DNA of 64,000 nucleotides. It comes from JALHUB01 sp963719465. Its GTDB lineage: Bacteria; Chloroflexota; Dehalococcoidia; DSTF01; JALHUB01. Below the pieces are notes generated by a model that saw nothing but the letters and a program-made list of their open reading frames with translations, had not been told where the DNA came from and made no database searches. The translations under genes were made by a program, and so were the position numbers. Positions 7,437 to 16,139 of the stretch are shown in pieces (position 1 is the first letter of the stretch; each line of letters starts with the position of its first letter). The stretch spans positions 124,001 through 188,000 of the forward strand of contig OY970386.1 of the NCBI GenBank assembly GCA_963719465.1, written 5' to 3'.

Positions 7437-8372
7437 TCAGGTGACAGCCGTAGCATTGAGCGGTCGCAACGCTTCCGCCAGGTCGGCGGGCAACGGCGAT
7501 TCGAACGACATCGGACGGCCATCGACCGGGTGGCTGAAGGCGATGCGCGCGGCGTGCAGGAACTGGCGGCCCACAAGCTTGGACGGCTTCCCGTACAGTT
7601 CGTCGCCGACGACGGGATGCCCAACGGCGGCAAGATGAACGCGAATCTGGTGCGTTCTGCCCGTGGAAGGCGCGATCTCGACGAGCGTGAAACGGTCCAG
7701 CCGCTCGATGACGCTGTAGGCCGTGCGCGCGTAGCGTCCGCCCGCCACGATCGCCATCCGCCTGCGATTCCGCGGGTCTCGGCCTATCTCGCCTTCGATC
7801 ACGCCTTCCGTCGGCTCTAACCGGCCGACCACCAGCGCAAGGTATCGCTTCTCGACCAGGCGCTCCTTGAGCTGCCGGGTCAGGTCCGCGCGGGCCCGCT
7901 CGTTCCGGGCGACCAGGAGCAGGCCCGAAGTGTTCCTGTCCAGACGGTGGACGATGCCCGGCCGCAACGTCTCTCCCGTGCCCGCCAGATCCGGATAGCG
8001 CGCCAGCAGAGCGCTTACCAGCGTATGTTGGGCTCTTCCCGCTCCCGGGTGGACGATGACACCCGCCGGCTTGTCGACGACCAGGACATCCTTGTCTTCG
8101 TAGATGACCCGGAGAGGAATCGCCTCCGGCTGCGGTGCCGCGTCGTCCACAGCGGGCACGCGGACATCGACGATCTCGCCGTCCCGAACGGGATACGAGG
8201 CCTTGACCGGCCGGCCGTCGACCGTGGCCAGACCCTCGTCAATCAGCCGTCGCGCCTGAGAGCGCGAGATGCGGGGGCAGCGAGCGGCGATGAAGACATC
8301 GAGGCGTTCCCCGTCCTCTCCCTGGACAGACAGGCGGAAACTCTGCTCCCTCAGGTCTCTGTCTTCCTCCAT
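7437..8372 (-). CDS. rluD: 23S rRNA pseudouridine synthase, RluD family
   Basis: Starting at MEEDRDLREQ, the 311-residue protein has an S4 RNA-binding domain at residues 12-70. The RluA/RluD catalytic domain follows: HRLDRNTSG holds the catalytic Asp (about residue 145), and GRTHQIRVHL and GDELYG are also present. The enzyme converts uridines to pseudouridine in 23S rRNA helix 69 or related sites. I chose the internal ATG over an upstream one because the 31 extra residues are basic, lack family similarity and lie inside lspA. The start still overlaps the end of lspA by 22 bases, which suggests translational coupling; lspA-rluD is a common bacterial pair. Confidence 0.93.
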   Translation of the reverse strand: MEEDRDLREQSFRLSVQGEDGERLDVFIAARCPRISRSQARRLIDEGLATVDGRPVKASYPVRDGEIVDVRVPAVDDAAPQPEAIPLRVIYEDKDVLVVDKPAGVIVHPGAGRAQHTLVSALLARYPDLAGTGETLRPGIVHRLDRNTSGLLLVARNERARADLTRQLKERLVEKRYLALVVGRLEPTEGVIEGEIGRDPRNRRRMAIVAGGRYARTAYSVIERLDRFTLVEIAPSTGRTHQIRVHLAAVGHPVVGDELYGKPSKLVGRQFLHAARIAFSHPVDGRPMSFESPLPADLAEALRPLNATAVT

Positions 8373-8878
8373 ATCGTATCGTTGAGGGTAAGGAAGACTA
8401 CGATGGCGACTACGCCCACGGTGATGGCGGAATCGGCGACGTTGAAGGCGGGCCAGTGCGGCCACTGGATGAAATCGGTGACTTCGCCCACCCTTATCCG
8501 GTCACTCAAGTTGCCGATCGCGCCGCCGAGCTGCAGGCCGAGAGCCATGCGCAGGACGCGATTATCCATCGGCGGGTACAGGTAGTACAGGAGAATAGCG
8601 CCCAGGCCCAGGAGCGTCGTCACGGTGAGGAAGAACGTCTGGCCCTGCAGCATGCCGAACGCCGCCCCCGTGTTGCTGACGCGCACGAGTCGCATCGGGC
8701 CGCTCTCCGGGACGGACTGGCCGAGGTACATGTTTGCCCGGACCAGGTATTTCGTCACCTGGTCGACCGCGATCACCGCAGCGGCCACCAGAAAGAACGG
8801 AACGTCCTTGCGCAGCCGCGCCCGGATGCGACCCCAGACTCCCGCCGGAGGTTGCTTTTCAATCATTGCGCTTTCCAT
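8351..8878 (-). CDS. lspA: Lipoprotein signal peptidase (signal peptidase II)
   Basis: The 175-residue protein has four hydrophobic segments and both catalytic aspartate motifs: VTDFI (Asp about 135) and FNVADSAIT (Asp about 149). The supporting motifs VDQVTKYLV, NTGAAFG and NLSDR are also present. It cuts the signal peptide from diacylglyceryl-modified prolipoproteins in the cytoplasmic membrane. Substrates are visible in the window: the lipoprotein genes at 9022 and 53712 each have a lipobox Cys. A promoter-like TTGCTA-18-TATGAT lies upstream. Confidence 0.95.
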   Translation of the reverse strand: MESAMIEKQPPAGVWGRIRARLRKDVPFFLVAAAVIAVDQVTKYLVRANMYLGQSVPESGPMRLVRVSNTGAAFGMLQGQTFFLTVTTLLGLGAILLYYLYPPMDNRVLRMALGLQLGGAIGNLSDRIRVGEVTDFIQWPHWPAFNVADSAITVGVVAIVVFLTLNDTIWRKTET

Positions 8879-8911
8879 TATCGACTCACGCTCGAACGTC
8901 GTTCAGCTTCG

Positions 8912-8941
8912 ATCATAGCATCCGCTCCTGAAGGGTAGCAA
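8912..8941 (-). promoter_or_regulatory. Promoter of the lspA-rluD unit
   Basis: On the minus strand TTGCTA, an 18-base spacer and TATGAT (preceded by TGC) lie about 35 bases before the lspA start. Confidence 0.45.
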
Positions 8942-8975
8942 TGCGGCGAGGAAGCCAGTCGCTCCGATAAAACAA

Positions 8976-8997
8976 GGGTCGAGCCTGTGCTCGACCC
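8976..8997 (-). terminator. Rho-independent terminator of the lipoprotein gene
   Basis: GGGTCGAGC and GCTCGACCC form a perfect nine-pair stem with a four-base loop. On the minus strand it is followed by TTGTTTTATC. It stands between the lipoprotein stop and the lspA promoter, so it separates the two units. Confidence 0.75.
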
Positions 8998-9021
8998 TGT
9001 TGCTATCTCGCTGCCTGCCGT

Positions 9022-9771
9022 TCACTGTGGCGGCTGAAGCACCTCGCTGACGGCGTTTACGTCCGACACTTCCCAGGAAATCTGGCCGTTCGTCACCTCT
9101 CCGCCGGGCGGGTAGCCGACGCTGATCGTCGCCTTGGCCGGCCAGCCGCCGCTGTCCACGCGCCAGAGGTCCATGCTGAAGCTGGTCGGCTGGTCCGACT
9201 CGCCGGTGCTGCCGAATATCTGCCCGAGGGTGGCCATCATGTCGGCATCCACCTGGTTGATCTGGTAGTGGTGCGCCTGGACGCCGTTCACGTCCTCGTT
9301 GCCCTGGTCTTTGCTCAGGGCGACGAGCTGGTCTAGGGGGAAGCTTCCCCAGAAGTCCTTCGGCATCAAGCCCGACACTTCGCCCTCGGCATCGGCGACG
9401 CTCAGCGTCTGCCATGATTCGTCGCCCTCGTTCTGCGTCCACGCCTGCTGACCGACGATGATGATCGAACTTATCGGGGTCGTCGAATCAGCGAGGTAGA
9501 AGTCCATGCGAATACTGTCCGGATTCTCCACCGTTCCCTTGATCTCTATGCTCGTCGAGCCTTCCGCTGACAGGTTCATGTCGTAGCGGTAGCTTTGCAA
9601 CGAGGCGAACGGGTCCGGGACAGGCGTGCCGCTCTCAGTAGGGGCTGCTTCGGGAGTCTGCGACGATTGATTTGACGAGGCGGTCGGCGTTGCCGTGCCG
9701 CTCTTTCCTCCGCCACAGGCAACAAGCCCGACGGCGAAAACAAGAGGCAGGATGAGAAACAGTCGACGCAT
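9022..9771 (-). CDS. Secreted lipoprotein, LppX/LprG-like fold suspected
   Basis: The 249-residue protein has a lipoprotein signal peptide (MRRLFLILPLVFAVGLVAC, lipobox LVAC). A Thr/Ser/Pro-rich linker at about residues 22-55 precedes a single beta-rich domain with SYRYDMNLSAEGSTSIEIKG, SIRMDF, QAWTQNEG and an HHYQINQVD segment. This pattern, in which a polypeptide threshold is followed by a dump of free-energy-like beta strands and a conversion of VNGVxAHHY, is seen in LppX/LprAFG-type and outer-membrane-carrier-like lipoproteins that hold hydrophobic ligands. The ligand is unknown. GGGAGG precedes the ATG and a strong terminator follows. Confidence 0.72.
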   Translation of the reverse strand: MRRLFLILPLVFAVGLVACGGGKSGTATPTASSNQSSQTPEAAPTESGTPVPDPFASLQSYRYDMNLSAEGSTSIEIKGTVENPDSIRMDFYLADSTTPISSIIIVGQQAWTQNEGDESWQTLSVADAEGEVSGLMPKDFWGSFPLDQLVALSKDQGNEDVNGVQAHHYQINQVDADMMATLGQIFGSTGESDQPTSFSMDLWRVDSGGWPAKATISVGYPPGGEVTNGQISWEVSDVNAVSEVLQPPQ

Positions 9772-9878
9772 ATTGGGGGGCCTCCCTAGCGAAGGTTGAC
9801 GAACAAATCCACGATGCGAGACACCATTGATAGCGTAGACGTTTGAGGAAAGAAGGTCAAGGCAAGAATTCTTCGACG

Positions 9879-9907
9879 TTTACGGCCCCGCCGAGCCGTG
9901 CTAGACT
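9879..9907 (+). promoter_or_regulatory. Promoter of tRNA-Glu(TTC)
   Basis: TTTACG, 17 bases and TAGACT end nine bases before the tRNA 5' end. Confidence 0.65.
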
Positions 9908-9916
9908 TTGCCCAGG

Positions 9917-9992
9917 GCCCCCATCGTCTAGTGGCCTAGGACGCCACCCTTTCAAGGTGGAAACGGGGATTCGATTTCCCCTGGGGGTACCA
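9917..9992 (+). tRNA. tRNA-Glu (anticodon TTC)
   Basis: Acceptor GCCCCCA/TGGGGGT, anticodon stem CCACC/GGTGG with loop CTTTCAA, T-loop TTCGATT, discriminator A and an encoded CCA. The anticodon TTC reads GAA and GAG. Confidence 0.95.
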
Positions 9993-10020
9993 GAGCGCAT
10001 TCCACAGCTTGGTGAGCCTC

Positions 10021-11340
10021 CTAGACTCTCGAATGGAAGCGCCGACCCCGGCTTCGGCTTCGCATCGGCGCCGTAGGCACCACCGCCAGCACGGGCTTCC
10101 CGTCAGGCGTGACGCGGGGTAGCTTTCTGCCGAGGCCCCTCTCGATCTCGTGCCATTTCGGCAGGTCCGCCGGGCCGAGCAGTGTGATCGCCCGACCGGC
10201 GCGCCCCATGCGACCAGTGCGGCCGACACGATGCGTGAAAAGCTCGTGGGTTTCCGGAAGCTCATAGTTGATGACCCGGCCGATGTGGAGCACGTCCAGG
10301 CCGCGGGCGGCGACGTTCGTGGCAACCAGGATCGGCGTCGTGCCGTCCCGGAATCGCTTGACCACCTGGTCGCGCTGCTGCTGCGACAGATTGCCTTGCA
10401 GCACGTCGACGGCATATCCCAGGCGAGCGAGTTTCTGCCCCAGGTTGCGTACCCCATGCTTGGTGCGTCCAAAGACCAGAGTTGCGCCCTCGGTCTCCTG
10501 GTCGAGCAGCTTGCAGAGGACGGTGAACTTCTCCTCGTGCCATATTTCGCAGACTTCATGCTCGATGGCCAGCCCGTCGCCGGCATCCGGGTTTATCTGG
10601 ATGAGCTCAGGGCTCTTCAAGTAGCGGGCCGCCACTTCCTGCACCCACTCGGGAGTGGTGGCGGAGAAGAGGCTGGTCTGGCGCTGGCGCGGCGTCGCGG
10701 CGATGATCCGTTCGACATCCGGGGCGAACCCGCGATCGAGCATCTCATCCGCCTCGTCGAGAACGAGGTACTTGAGGGCGTGAAACTGCAACGAGCGCCG
10801 GGCCAAAAGGTCGAGTATCCGGCCGGGCGTCCCAACGACGACCTGGCAGCCGCGTCGAAGCGTTTCTTGCTGCGGTCCGATGGCCCGCCCGCCGTAAAGG
10901 ACGGCGAGTTGTATGCTTGTGCCAGCCGTGATCCTGTTGAGCACACCGCCGACCTGCTGGGCAAGCTCGCGCGTTGGGACCAGGACGAGGGCCTGTAACG
11001 CGCCGCTTCGCTCATCGACACTGTTGACGAGCGGAAGCCCGAACGCGAGCGTCTTGCCCGACCCGGTGCATGCCTGTCCGATGACGTCCCGCCCTTCCAA
11101 CAATGGCGGAATCGCGGCGGCCTGGATCGGCGTCGGCTCCGAGATGCCCATTACCTCCAAGGCCTTCATGGAGGGGGGCCGAAGCGCGAAGTCGCGGAAC
11201 GAGTTCGGAGGTACGGCCTCTCGCTGCTCTGGTGACTCCTGGGGCTTCGAAGCTGAAGGACTCGCTGCCGGGGTGTTCGTGAAGAAGCGGTTGACCTGGG
11301 GTGATTTGGCTCGGTTGCGTAAATTACTTCCGACTAGCAA
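10021..11340 (-). CDS. DEAD-box ATP-dependent RNA helicase
   Basis: The 439-residue protein has all core motifs: Q motif (PTPIQ), Walker A variant ACTGSGKT (Cys where most have Gln), PTRELAQQ, GTPGR, DEAD, SAT in LFSATTPEW, and the C-terminal HRVGRTGRMGR. A Ser/Pro/Thr-rich 45-residue N-terminus precedes the core, and a short Arg-rich tail (RSRSRGRRFHSRV) follows, which may bind RNA. It should unwind short RNA duplexes in ribosome assembly, mRNA decay or cold adaptation. The in-frame TTG start lacks its own ribosome site and overlaps a 13-codon leader frame. It is divergent from a zinc-ribbon/RRM pair that shares the same ribosome-site sequence. Confidence 0.92.
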   Translation of the reverse strand: MLVGSNLRNRAKSPQVNRFFTNTPAASPSASKPQESPEQREAVPPNSFRDFALRPPSMKALEVMGISEPTPIQAAAIPPLLEGRDVIGQACTGSGKTLAFGLPLVNSVDERSGALQALVLVPTRELAQQVGGVLNRITAGTSIQLAVLYGGRAIGPQQETLRRGCQVVVGTPGRILDLLARRSLQFHALKYLVLDEADEMLDRGFAPDVERIIAATPRQRQTSLFSATTPEWVQEVAARYLKSPELIQINPDAGDGLAIEHEVCEIWHEEKFTVLCKLLDQETEGATLVFGRTKHGVRNLGQKLARLGYAVDVLQGNLSQQQRDQVVKRFRDGTTPILVATNVAARGLDVLHIGRVINYELPETHELFTHRVGRTGRMGRAGRAITLLGPADLPKWHEIERGLGRKLPRVTPDGKPVLAVVPTAPMRSRSRGRRFHSRV

Positions 11341-11375
11341 GACACGCTCGTGAGCGTCTTCGGGAAAAATGACAC
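11334..11375 (-). CDS. Possible 13-codon leader peptide of the helicase gene
   Basis: On the minus strand a perfect AAGGAGG is followed six bases later by a GTG that opens MSFFPKTLTSVSC and stops. The TAG stop overlaps the TTG start of the helicase by a few bases in another frame, and a hairpin (AAGACGCTC against GAGCGTGTCTT with a two-base bulge) lies inside it. It could be a regulatory leader, or the true helicase start with one base wrong. Confidence 0.35.
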   Translation of the reverse strand: MSFFPKTLTSVSC

Positions 11376-11463
11376 TGACGACCTCCTTGATTTGTGCTCC
11401 CGGTCGTCTAGTGCTGTATGAACCAGAGGCTCCGCATAAGAAGACAAGGAATCTAGATGCTTC

Positions 11464-11492
11464 ACTTTAGCACATATCCTGGAAGATAGCAA
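11464..11492 (-). promoter_or_regulatory. Promoter of the DEAD-box helicase
   Basis: On the minus strand TTGCTA, 17 bases and TAAAGT, the latter preceded by TGC as an extended -10. Confidence 0.55.
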
Positions 11493-11584
11493 ATGCGCTG
11501 CGCACGACACCTCTCGTCGCGATCCGCAGAGCTGCCGACAATAGAGATGAAAGGACTCGGAACCGCCGGCCTGCCGGCGTCGCG

Positions 11585-11612
11585 TGACAACGAGCGCCAA
11601 TTGTGCTATACT
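11585..11612 (+). promoter_or_regulatory. Promoter of the zinc-ribbon gene
   Basis: TGACAA, 16 bases and TATACT with an extended TGC just before the -10. The expected start leaves an untranslated leader of about 97 bases. Confidence 0.6.
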
Positions 11613-11715
11613 CGTGGCGTAAGAAGTAACCCCTGTCTTCGATCTGCAACGCATCCCCAATCTTGTTTTGCACTCGGCGACGAGGACCAGCAGACCCCTT
11701 GAAGGAGGTCGTCGA

Positions 11716-12039
11716 GTGCCCTACACTGACCGAACCCTAACCTGCGTCGATTGCGGCGCCCAATTCACGTTCTCAGCCGAGGACCAAGAGTACCACGCCA
11801 GCCGCGGCTTCACTAACGAGCCCAAGCGCTGCTCCGGTTGTCGCGCCGCCCGCAAGTCGGAGCGCGACGGCGGCCGAAGCTATGGCGGAGGCTACGGCAG
11901 CTCTGCGCGTCAGATGCACGCCGCTGTCTGCGCTCAATGCGGCAAGAACACCGAGGTCCCGTTCGAACCACGCGGAGACCGCCCGGTGTACTGCAGCGAT
12001 TGCTTTTCCCAGCGGTCGCCGGTTCGCAACCGCTACTAG
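11716..12039 (+). CDS. Zinc-ribbon protein with four CxxC knuckles (CxxC-x17-CxxC type)
   Basis: From the GTG at 11716 the protein is 107 residues: MPYTDRTLTCVDCGAQFTFS, then RCSGC, a basic Gly-rich linker with RSYGGGYGSS, then CAQCGK and YCSDC. The four Cys pairs make two zinc ribbons. The spacing matches the small zinc-ribbon proteins common in Chloroflexota and Deltaproteobacteria whose role is unknown but likely RNA or DNA binding. The GTG is chosen because a perfect GAAGGAGG sits eight bases before it, while the longer frame has no ribosome site. It lies upstream of an RRM gene on the same strand and divergent from a helicase, which suggests RNA handling. Confidence 0.85.
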   Translation: MPYTDRTLTCVDCGAQFTFSAEDQEYHASRGFTNEPKRCSGCRAARKSERDGGRSYGGGYGSSARQMHAAVCAQCGKNTEVPFEPRGDRPVYCSDCFSQRSPVRNRY

Positions 12040-12076
12040 ACTCGACCCGCCGAACTAACCACAGAGTCCCGGGTAG

Positions 12077-12124
12077 GGGGCGTCGGAGCCGCAAGCTCCG
12101 GCGCCGCGGCGGCGAACACGCCCC
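12077..12124 (+). promoter_or_regulatory. Stable stem structure in the leader of the RRM gene
   Basis: GGGGCGT (12077-12083) pairs with ACGCCCC (12118-12124). Inside, CGGAGC pairs with GCTCCG around CGCAA. The ribosome site GAGGAGG follows within a few bases. It could control access to the ribosome site or act as a processing point between the two genes. Confidence 0.4.
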
Positions 12125-12141
12125 GCAGAGGAGGAACGCGA

Positions 12142-12498
12142 ATGACTACGCTTCTTGTGGGAAACCTGTCCCCTAAGACCACCGCTGGTGACCTGCAGAC
12201 CGTCTTCTCGGCCTTTGGCGAGATCGCCTCGTTGCGGATCGCCCGCGATCAGGCCGGCCACGCGCGCGGCTTCGCGCTTGTCGACCTCGAACAAAGGGCC
12301 GCCGCCATCGCCGTGCAGACGCTGAAAGGCGTGGAGCTCAGAGGACAGACCATCCAGGTCGCCGTGGACCGCCCGTTATCGGACCTCGGCCGTCAGACCG
12401 CACGCGGCGGGCGCAGCAAAGTGCGAAAAACGTCGCGTGTACAGCTCCAAAGGCCCGCAGAGAACCCGCTCCCGAAGAGCAGACGGATTTCGAAATAG
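12142..12498 (+). CDS. RRM-domain RNA-binding protein
   Basis: The 118-residue protein opens with MTTLLVGNLSPKTTAGDL; LLVGNL is RNP2. RNP1 is ARGFALVDL, close to the consensus RGFGFVxx but with Ala/Leu replacing two aromatic residues. The RRM covers residues 1-80. A basic tail of about 38 residues (RGGRSKVRKTSR and on) follows. Bacterial single-RRM proteins of this kind bind single-stranded RNA and are often cold-induced in cyanobacteria and relatives. A GAGGAGG ribosome site supports the ATG. The location behind a zinc-ribbon gene and opposite a helicase supports a shared role. Confidence 0.88.
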   Translation: MTTLLVGNLSPKTTAGDLQTVFSAFGEIASLRIARDQAGHARGFALVDLEQRAAAIAVQTLKGVELRGQTIQVAVDRPLSDLGRQTARGGRSKVRKTSRVQLQRPAENPLPKSRRISK

Positions 12499-12558
12499 CA
12501 GCCTCTGGGGGTTCCAAACCGCCCGTTTTGGAAATCTCCCGCATTGAGTCCCAGCCAA
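12489..12558 (+). repeat. 70-base direct repeat, unit 1
   Basis: Begins TTCGAAATAGCAGCC and contains CCAAACCGCCCGTTTTGGAAA. It overlaps the last codons of the RRM gene. A diverged copy follows at once. Confidence 0.5.
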
Positions 12559-12622
12559 TTCGAAACAGCGACCGCTAGCGGCACCAAACCGTCCGTCTTC
12601 GGAAAGTCTGCCCTCCAGACTC
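12559..12622 (+). repeat. 70-base direct repeat, unit 2
   Basis: Begins TTCGAAACAGCGACC and contains CCAAACCGTCCGTCTTCGGAAA, matching unit 1 with substitutions at a period of exactly 70 bases. Intergenic, between two convergent genes. Confidence 0.5.
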
Positions 12623-12661
12623 ATATGCGATGACTCACAAGAACCGGCCTGTGCCTTCAAC

Positions 12662-14377
12662 CTAGAGAATGGTCTCCTCCAGCGTCTCAGCCTCGGCGCG
12701 GATGGTTTCTTCGTCTCTATGAATATACTTCCCGCCACGAAGCCATGAGGCTACGGCGGATAGCAAGAATAGAACTATTGAGAAGCTGAAGGCAATCCGC
12801 AGACCATGGACGAAGGGGCCGGAGATAAGGCTCGGGAAGAATGACGTGCCAGTAATGTAGGCGCTGCTCGCGTGAGGCAATGCGGCAAGCGTATCGGCCG
12901 GCAGCAGTTTTGTCATCGGATTGTAACCCAGAAAGGCGGCGAAAAGGCTGCCAACCGGCGGCGCATTGGCAGTTTGAGCGGCGACGGATGCTGGCACTCC
13001 CTGGGCAACAAGCTGGCTCGACATCTTCGTAGGCAAGGTTGAAGCAAGGCCGACTATCATCAAACTGAAGAAGACGCCGATCGAAAGCACTTGGCCGACA
13101 TTCATGGCGGTTGCCCGCATGCCGGACGCCTGCCCACGTTTTCCCGCCGGTACGGAATTCATGGTGGCGGTAGTATTCGGCGACGCGAAGAACCCGCTAC
13201 CGAGACCGTTGAGAAGGAGGAGGAACGCGAACGCCCAATAGGGAAAGTCTGCCGGCAACATCAAGAGTAATGCAAAGCTGAGAGCGCCAAGAAGCATCCC
13301 TCCGGTCGAGAAGTACCTCGCCCCGTATCTGTCAGACAGATAGCCGGAGAGCGGCCCAACCAGGAGAAAGCCTACCGTCAGCGGCAGCATGTATATACCC
13401 GCCCACAGCGGCGTGCTTTCGAACGAATAGCCGTGTAACGGCAGCCAGATGCCCTGAAGCCAGATGATCAGCATGAACTGCAGGCCGCCACGTCCGATGG
13501 CCGACAGCAGATTGGCAATAAGGCTGGCCGAGAAGGCCCTGATCCTGAACAATGCGAGATCAAACATCGGCGCCTCCACTCTCGTTTCGATAGTGATGAA
13601 GGCGCCGAGTAAGAGCAGCCCGGCGATCAGCTCAAAGAGGACCGAAGGAGCGGTCCAACCCATAAGGTGGCTGCCGTACGGCTGAATGCCGTATGTGATC
13701 CCGACCAAGACTAGGATGAGACCAACCGCAAACGTTATGTTGCCCCACCAATCAATTCTTACCTCCCTCCTCTCGTTCAAATCGTGTAATTTCAGATAGG
13801 CCCAAACCGTTCCAAAAACGCCAACCGGAGCATTGACCAGGAACACCAAGCGCCACTGCAAGTCGGCCAGGATACCACCGGCGATGAGACCGATGAAGCT
13901 GCCGGCAAGAGCGGCAATGGCGTTAACACCCATAGCTAGCCCGCGTTGTTCCGGCGGAAAAGCGTCGGTGAGGATGGCGGTGGAATTGGCCATGAGCAAC
14001 GCTCCGCCCACGCCTTGGAAAATACGCATAGAAATCAGATAGACTGCCGCATTTGCTCCTTGCCCAGGAGTGAGACCAAGGGCAATTGAAGCGATGGTAA
14101 AAACAACGAAACCGAAGTTATACATTCTGACGCGGCCCAAGAGATCGCCTAGGCGCCCGAACGACACAACCAGCACGGCCGTGCAGACCATATAGCCCAT
14201 CAGAGTCCAGAGCAGAAAACCGGAGTTGCTTGGCAAAAGCGGATCGAGATTAATGCCGCGGAAGATAGCTGGAAGGCTGATGATAATGATCGAGCTATTC
14301 AGCGCCGCCATGAAGACGCCGAGCGTCGTATTGGACAAGGCCGTCCATTTATATGATTCTTGGCTCGTTGAATCCAT
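12662..14377 (-). CDS. DHA2-family multidrug MFS transporter (14 membrane segments)
   Basis: The 571-residue protein is the length of drug:H+ antiporter-2 (EmrB/QacA) transporters. It has motif A-like FGRLGDLLGRVRMYN, a motif C-like region (AIAALAGSFIGLIAGGIL) and the second-half GPLSGYLSDRYGARYF. Hydrophobic segments run throughout, about 14 in all. It should export drugs or hydrophobic cations using the proton gradient; the substrate is not visible. The gene is visibly less GC-rich than its neighbours. It lies on the same strand as the MarR-ABC unit but 144 bases away, so it may be separately transcribed. The segment around 14450-14520 upstream holds no gene. Confidence 0.9.
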   Translation of the reverse strand: MDSTSQESYKWTALSNTTLGVFMAALNSSIIIISLPAIFRGINLDPLLPSNSGFLLWTLMGYMVCTAVLVVSFGRLGDLLGRVRMYNFGFVVFTIASIALGLTPGQGANAAVYLISMRIFQGVGGALLMANSTAILTDAFPPEQRGLAMGVNAIAALAGSFIGLIAGGILADLQWRLVFLVNAPVGVFGTVWAYLKLHDLNERREVRIDWWGNITFAVGLILVLVGITYGIQPYGSHLMGWTAPSVLFELIAGLLLLGAFITIETRVEAPMFDLALFRIRAFSASLIANLLSAIGRGGLQFMLIIWLQGIWLPLHGYSFESTPLWAGIYMLPLTVGFLLVGPLSGYLSDRYGARYFSTGGMLLGALSFALLLMLPADFPYWAFAFLLLLNGLGSGFFASPNTTATMNSVPAGKRGQASGMRATAMNVGQVLSIGVFFSLMIVGLASTLPTKMSSQLVAQGVPASVAAQTANAPPVGSLFAAFLGYNPMTKLLPADTLAALPHASSAYITGTSFFPSLISGPFVHGLRIAFSFSIVLFLLSAVASWLRGGKYIHRDEETIRAEAETLEETIL

Positions 14378-14521
14378 TGTCTCTCAGAATCGGGCGAAAT
14401 ATCGTACTCGTCTGCATAGCCACGGCGCTGCTGTTCAGCTGTTAGCCAGCCGCTGCCAGCATCGCTGACCGCATTTCGCCTTGGAAAGAGCGACCTCTGG
14501 GGTTACGAATCCTTGAACCCG

Positions 14522-15329
14522 CTACGTCGCGACGGTGGGGTATAGCTTGCCGGCTATTATCACCAGCACAACCATCGTTCCCAGCATCACCGCGAAATCG
14601 ATCCCGATGCCGTAGTGGCTCGAACTCCCTGAAAGCATCAGCGTTCGCAATCCGTCGACTTCGTACGTCAGCGGATTGCCGTGCGCTATCACCTGCAGCC
14701 AGCGCGGCATGATCGACACCGGATAGATGGCGTTGCTGGCAAAGAACATGGGCATCGTCAGCACCTGGCCGATGCCCATGAAACGCTCGCGGGTCTTGAC
14801 GATGCAGGCGATGATCAGCGAGAAGGTCGAGAACAGCGCCGCCCCCAGCATCACCATCGCCAGCACGCCGAGCAGGGCGAGGGGATTCCAGTTCAGGCTC
14901 ACGCTCAGGATGATCGATAGCGCAAAGACGATAACCGCCTGCGCCAACCCCCGCAGTCCGGCGGACAGCGCTTTGCCGAGCACCAGCGCGGTCCGCGGCG
15001 TTGGGCTTGCCAAGAACTTGTGGATGATCCCCAGGTCCCTCTCCCAGATTATAGAAATGCCGTAGAAGATGGCGATGAACAGCACGCTCTGGGCGAGAAT
15101 GCCCGGCGCCATAAAGTCGATGTACGGCAAGTTGCCGGTGGGAATAGCATGCGTTCGCGTGAAGACCTGCCCAAAGACGAGCAGCCACAGCGCCGGCTGC
15201 ACCGCCCGCATTATCAGCTCCGTGTAGTCATGACGCAGCTTGCGGCCCTCCAGCTCGGCGATCGTAAACGTCTTGTAGAGGAAGCTGGCCAGGTTCGCCA
15301 GGGGATCCCGTGGTGTCGCTCTGGTGATG

Positions 15330-15337
<8 letters not shown>
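14522..15337 (-). CDS. ABC-2 type transporter permease (DrrB-like)
   Basis: The 271-residue protein has about six hydrophobic segments, the ABC-2 signature around ILAQSVLFIAIFYGISIIWE and a C-terminal part with MFFASNAIYPVSIMPRWLQ and NPLTYEVDGLR. This matches DrrB/NodJ-type permeases that export drugs, lipids or polysaccharides. It overlaps the end of its ATPase gene by eight bases, showing a two-gene transporter. Confidence 0.92.

Positions 15338-16125
<788 letters not shown>

Positions 16126-16139
<14 letters not shown>

Larger units (their letters stand above)
11376..11715. other. Divergent control region between helicase and zinc-ribbon genes
   Basis: This 340-base gene-free region holds two outward promoters with 5' leaders of about 80 bases (minus strand) and 97 bases (plus strand). 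Both leaders end in AAGGAGGTCGTC just before the start. Long leaders of this kind are usual for cold-shock genes; regulation by temperature is inference. Confidence 0.5.
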
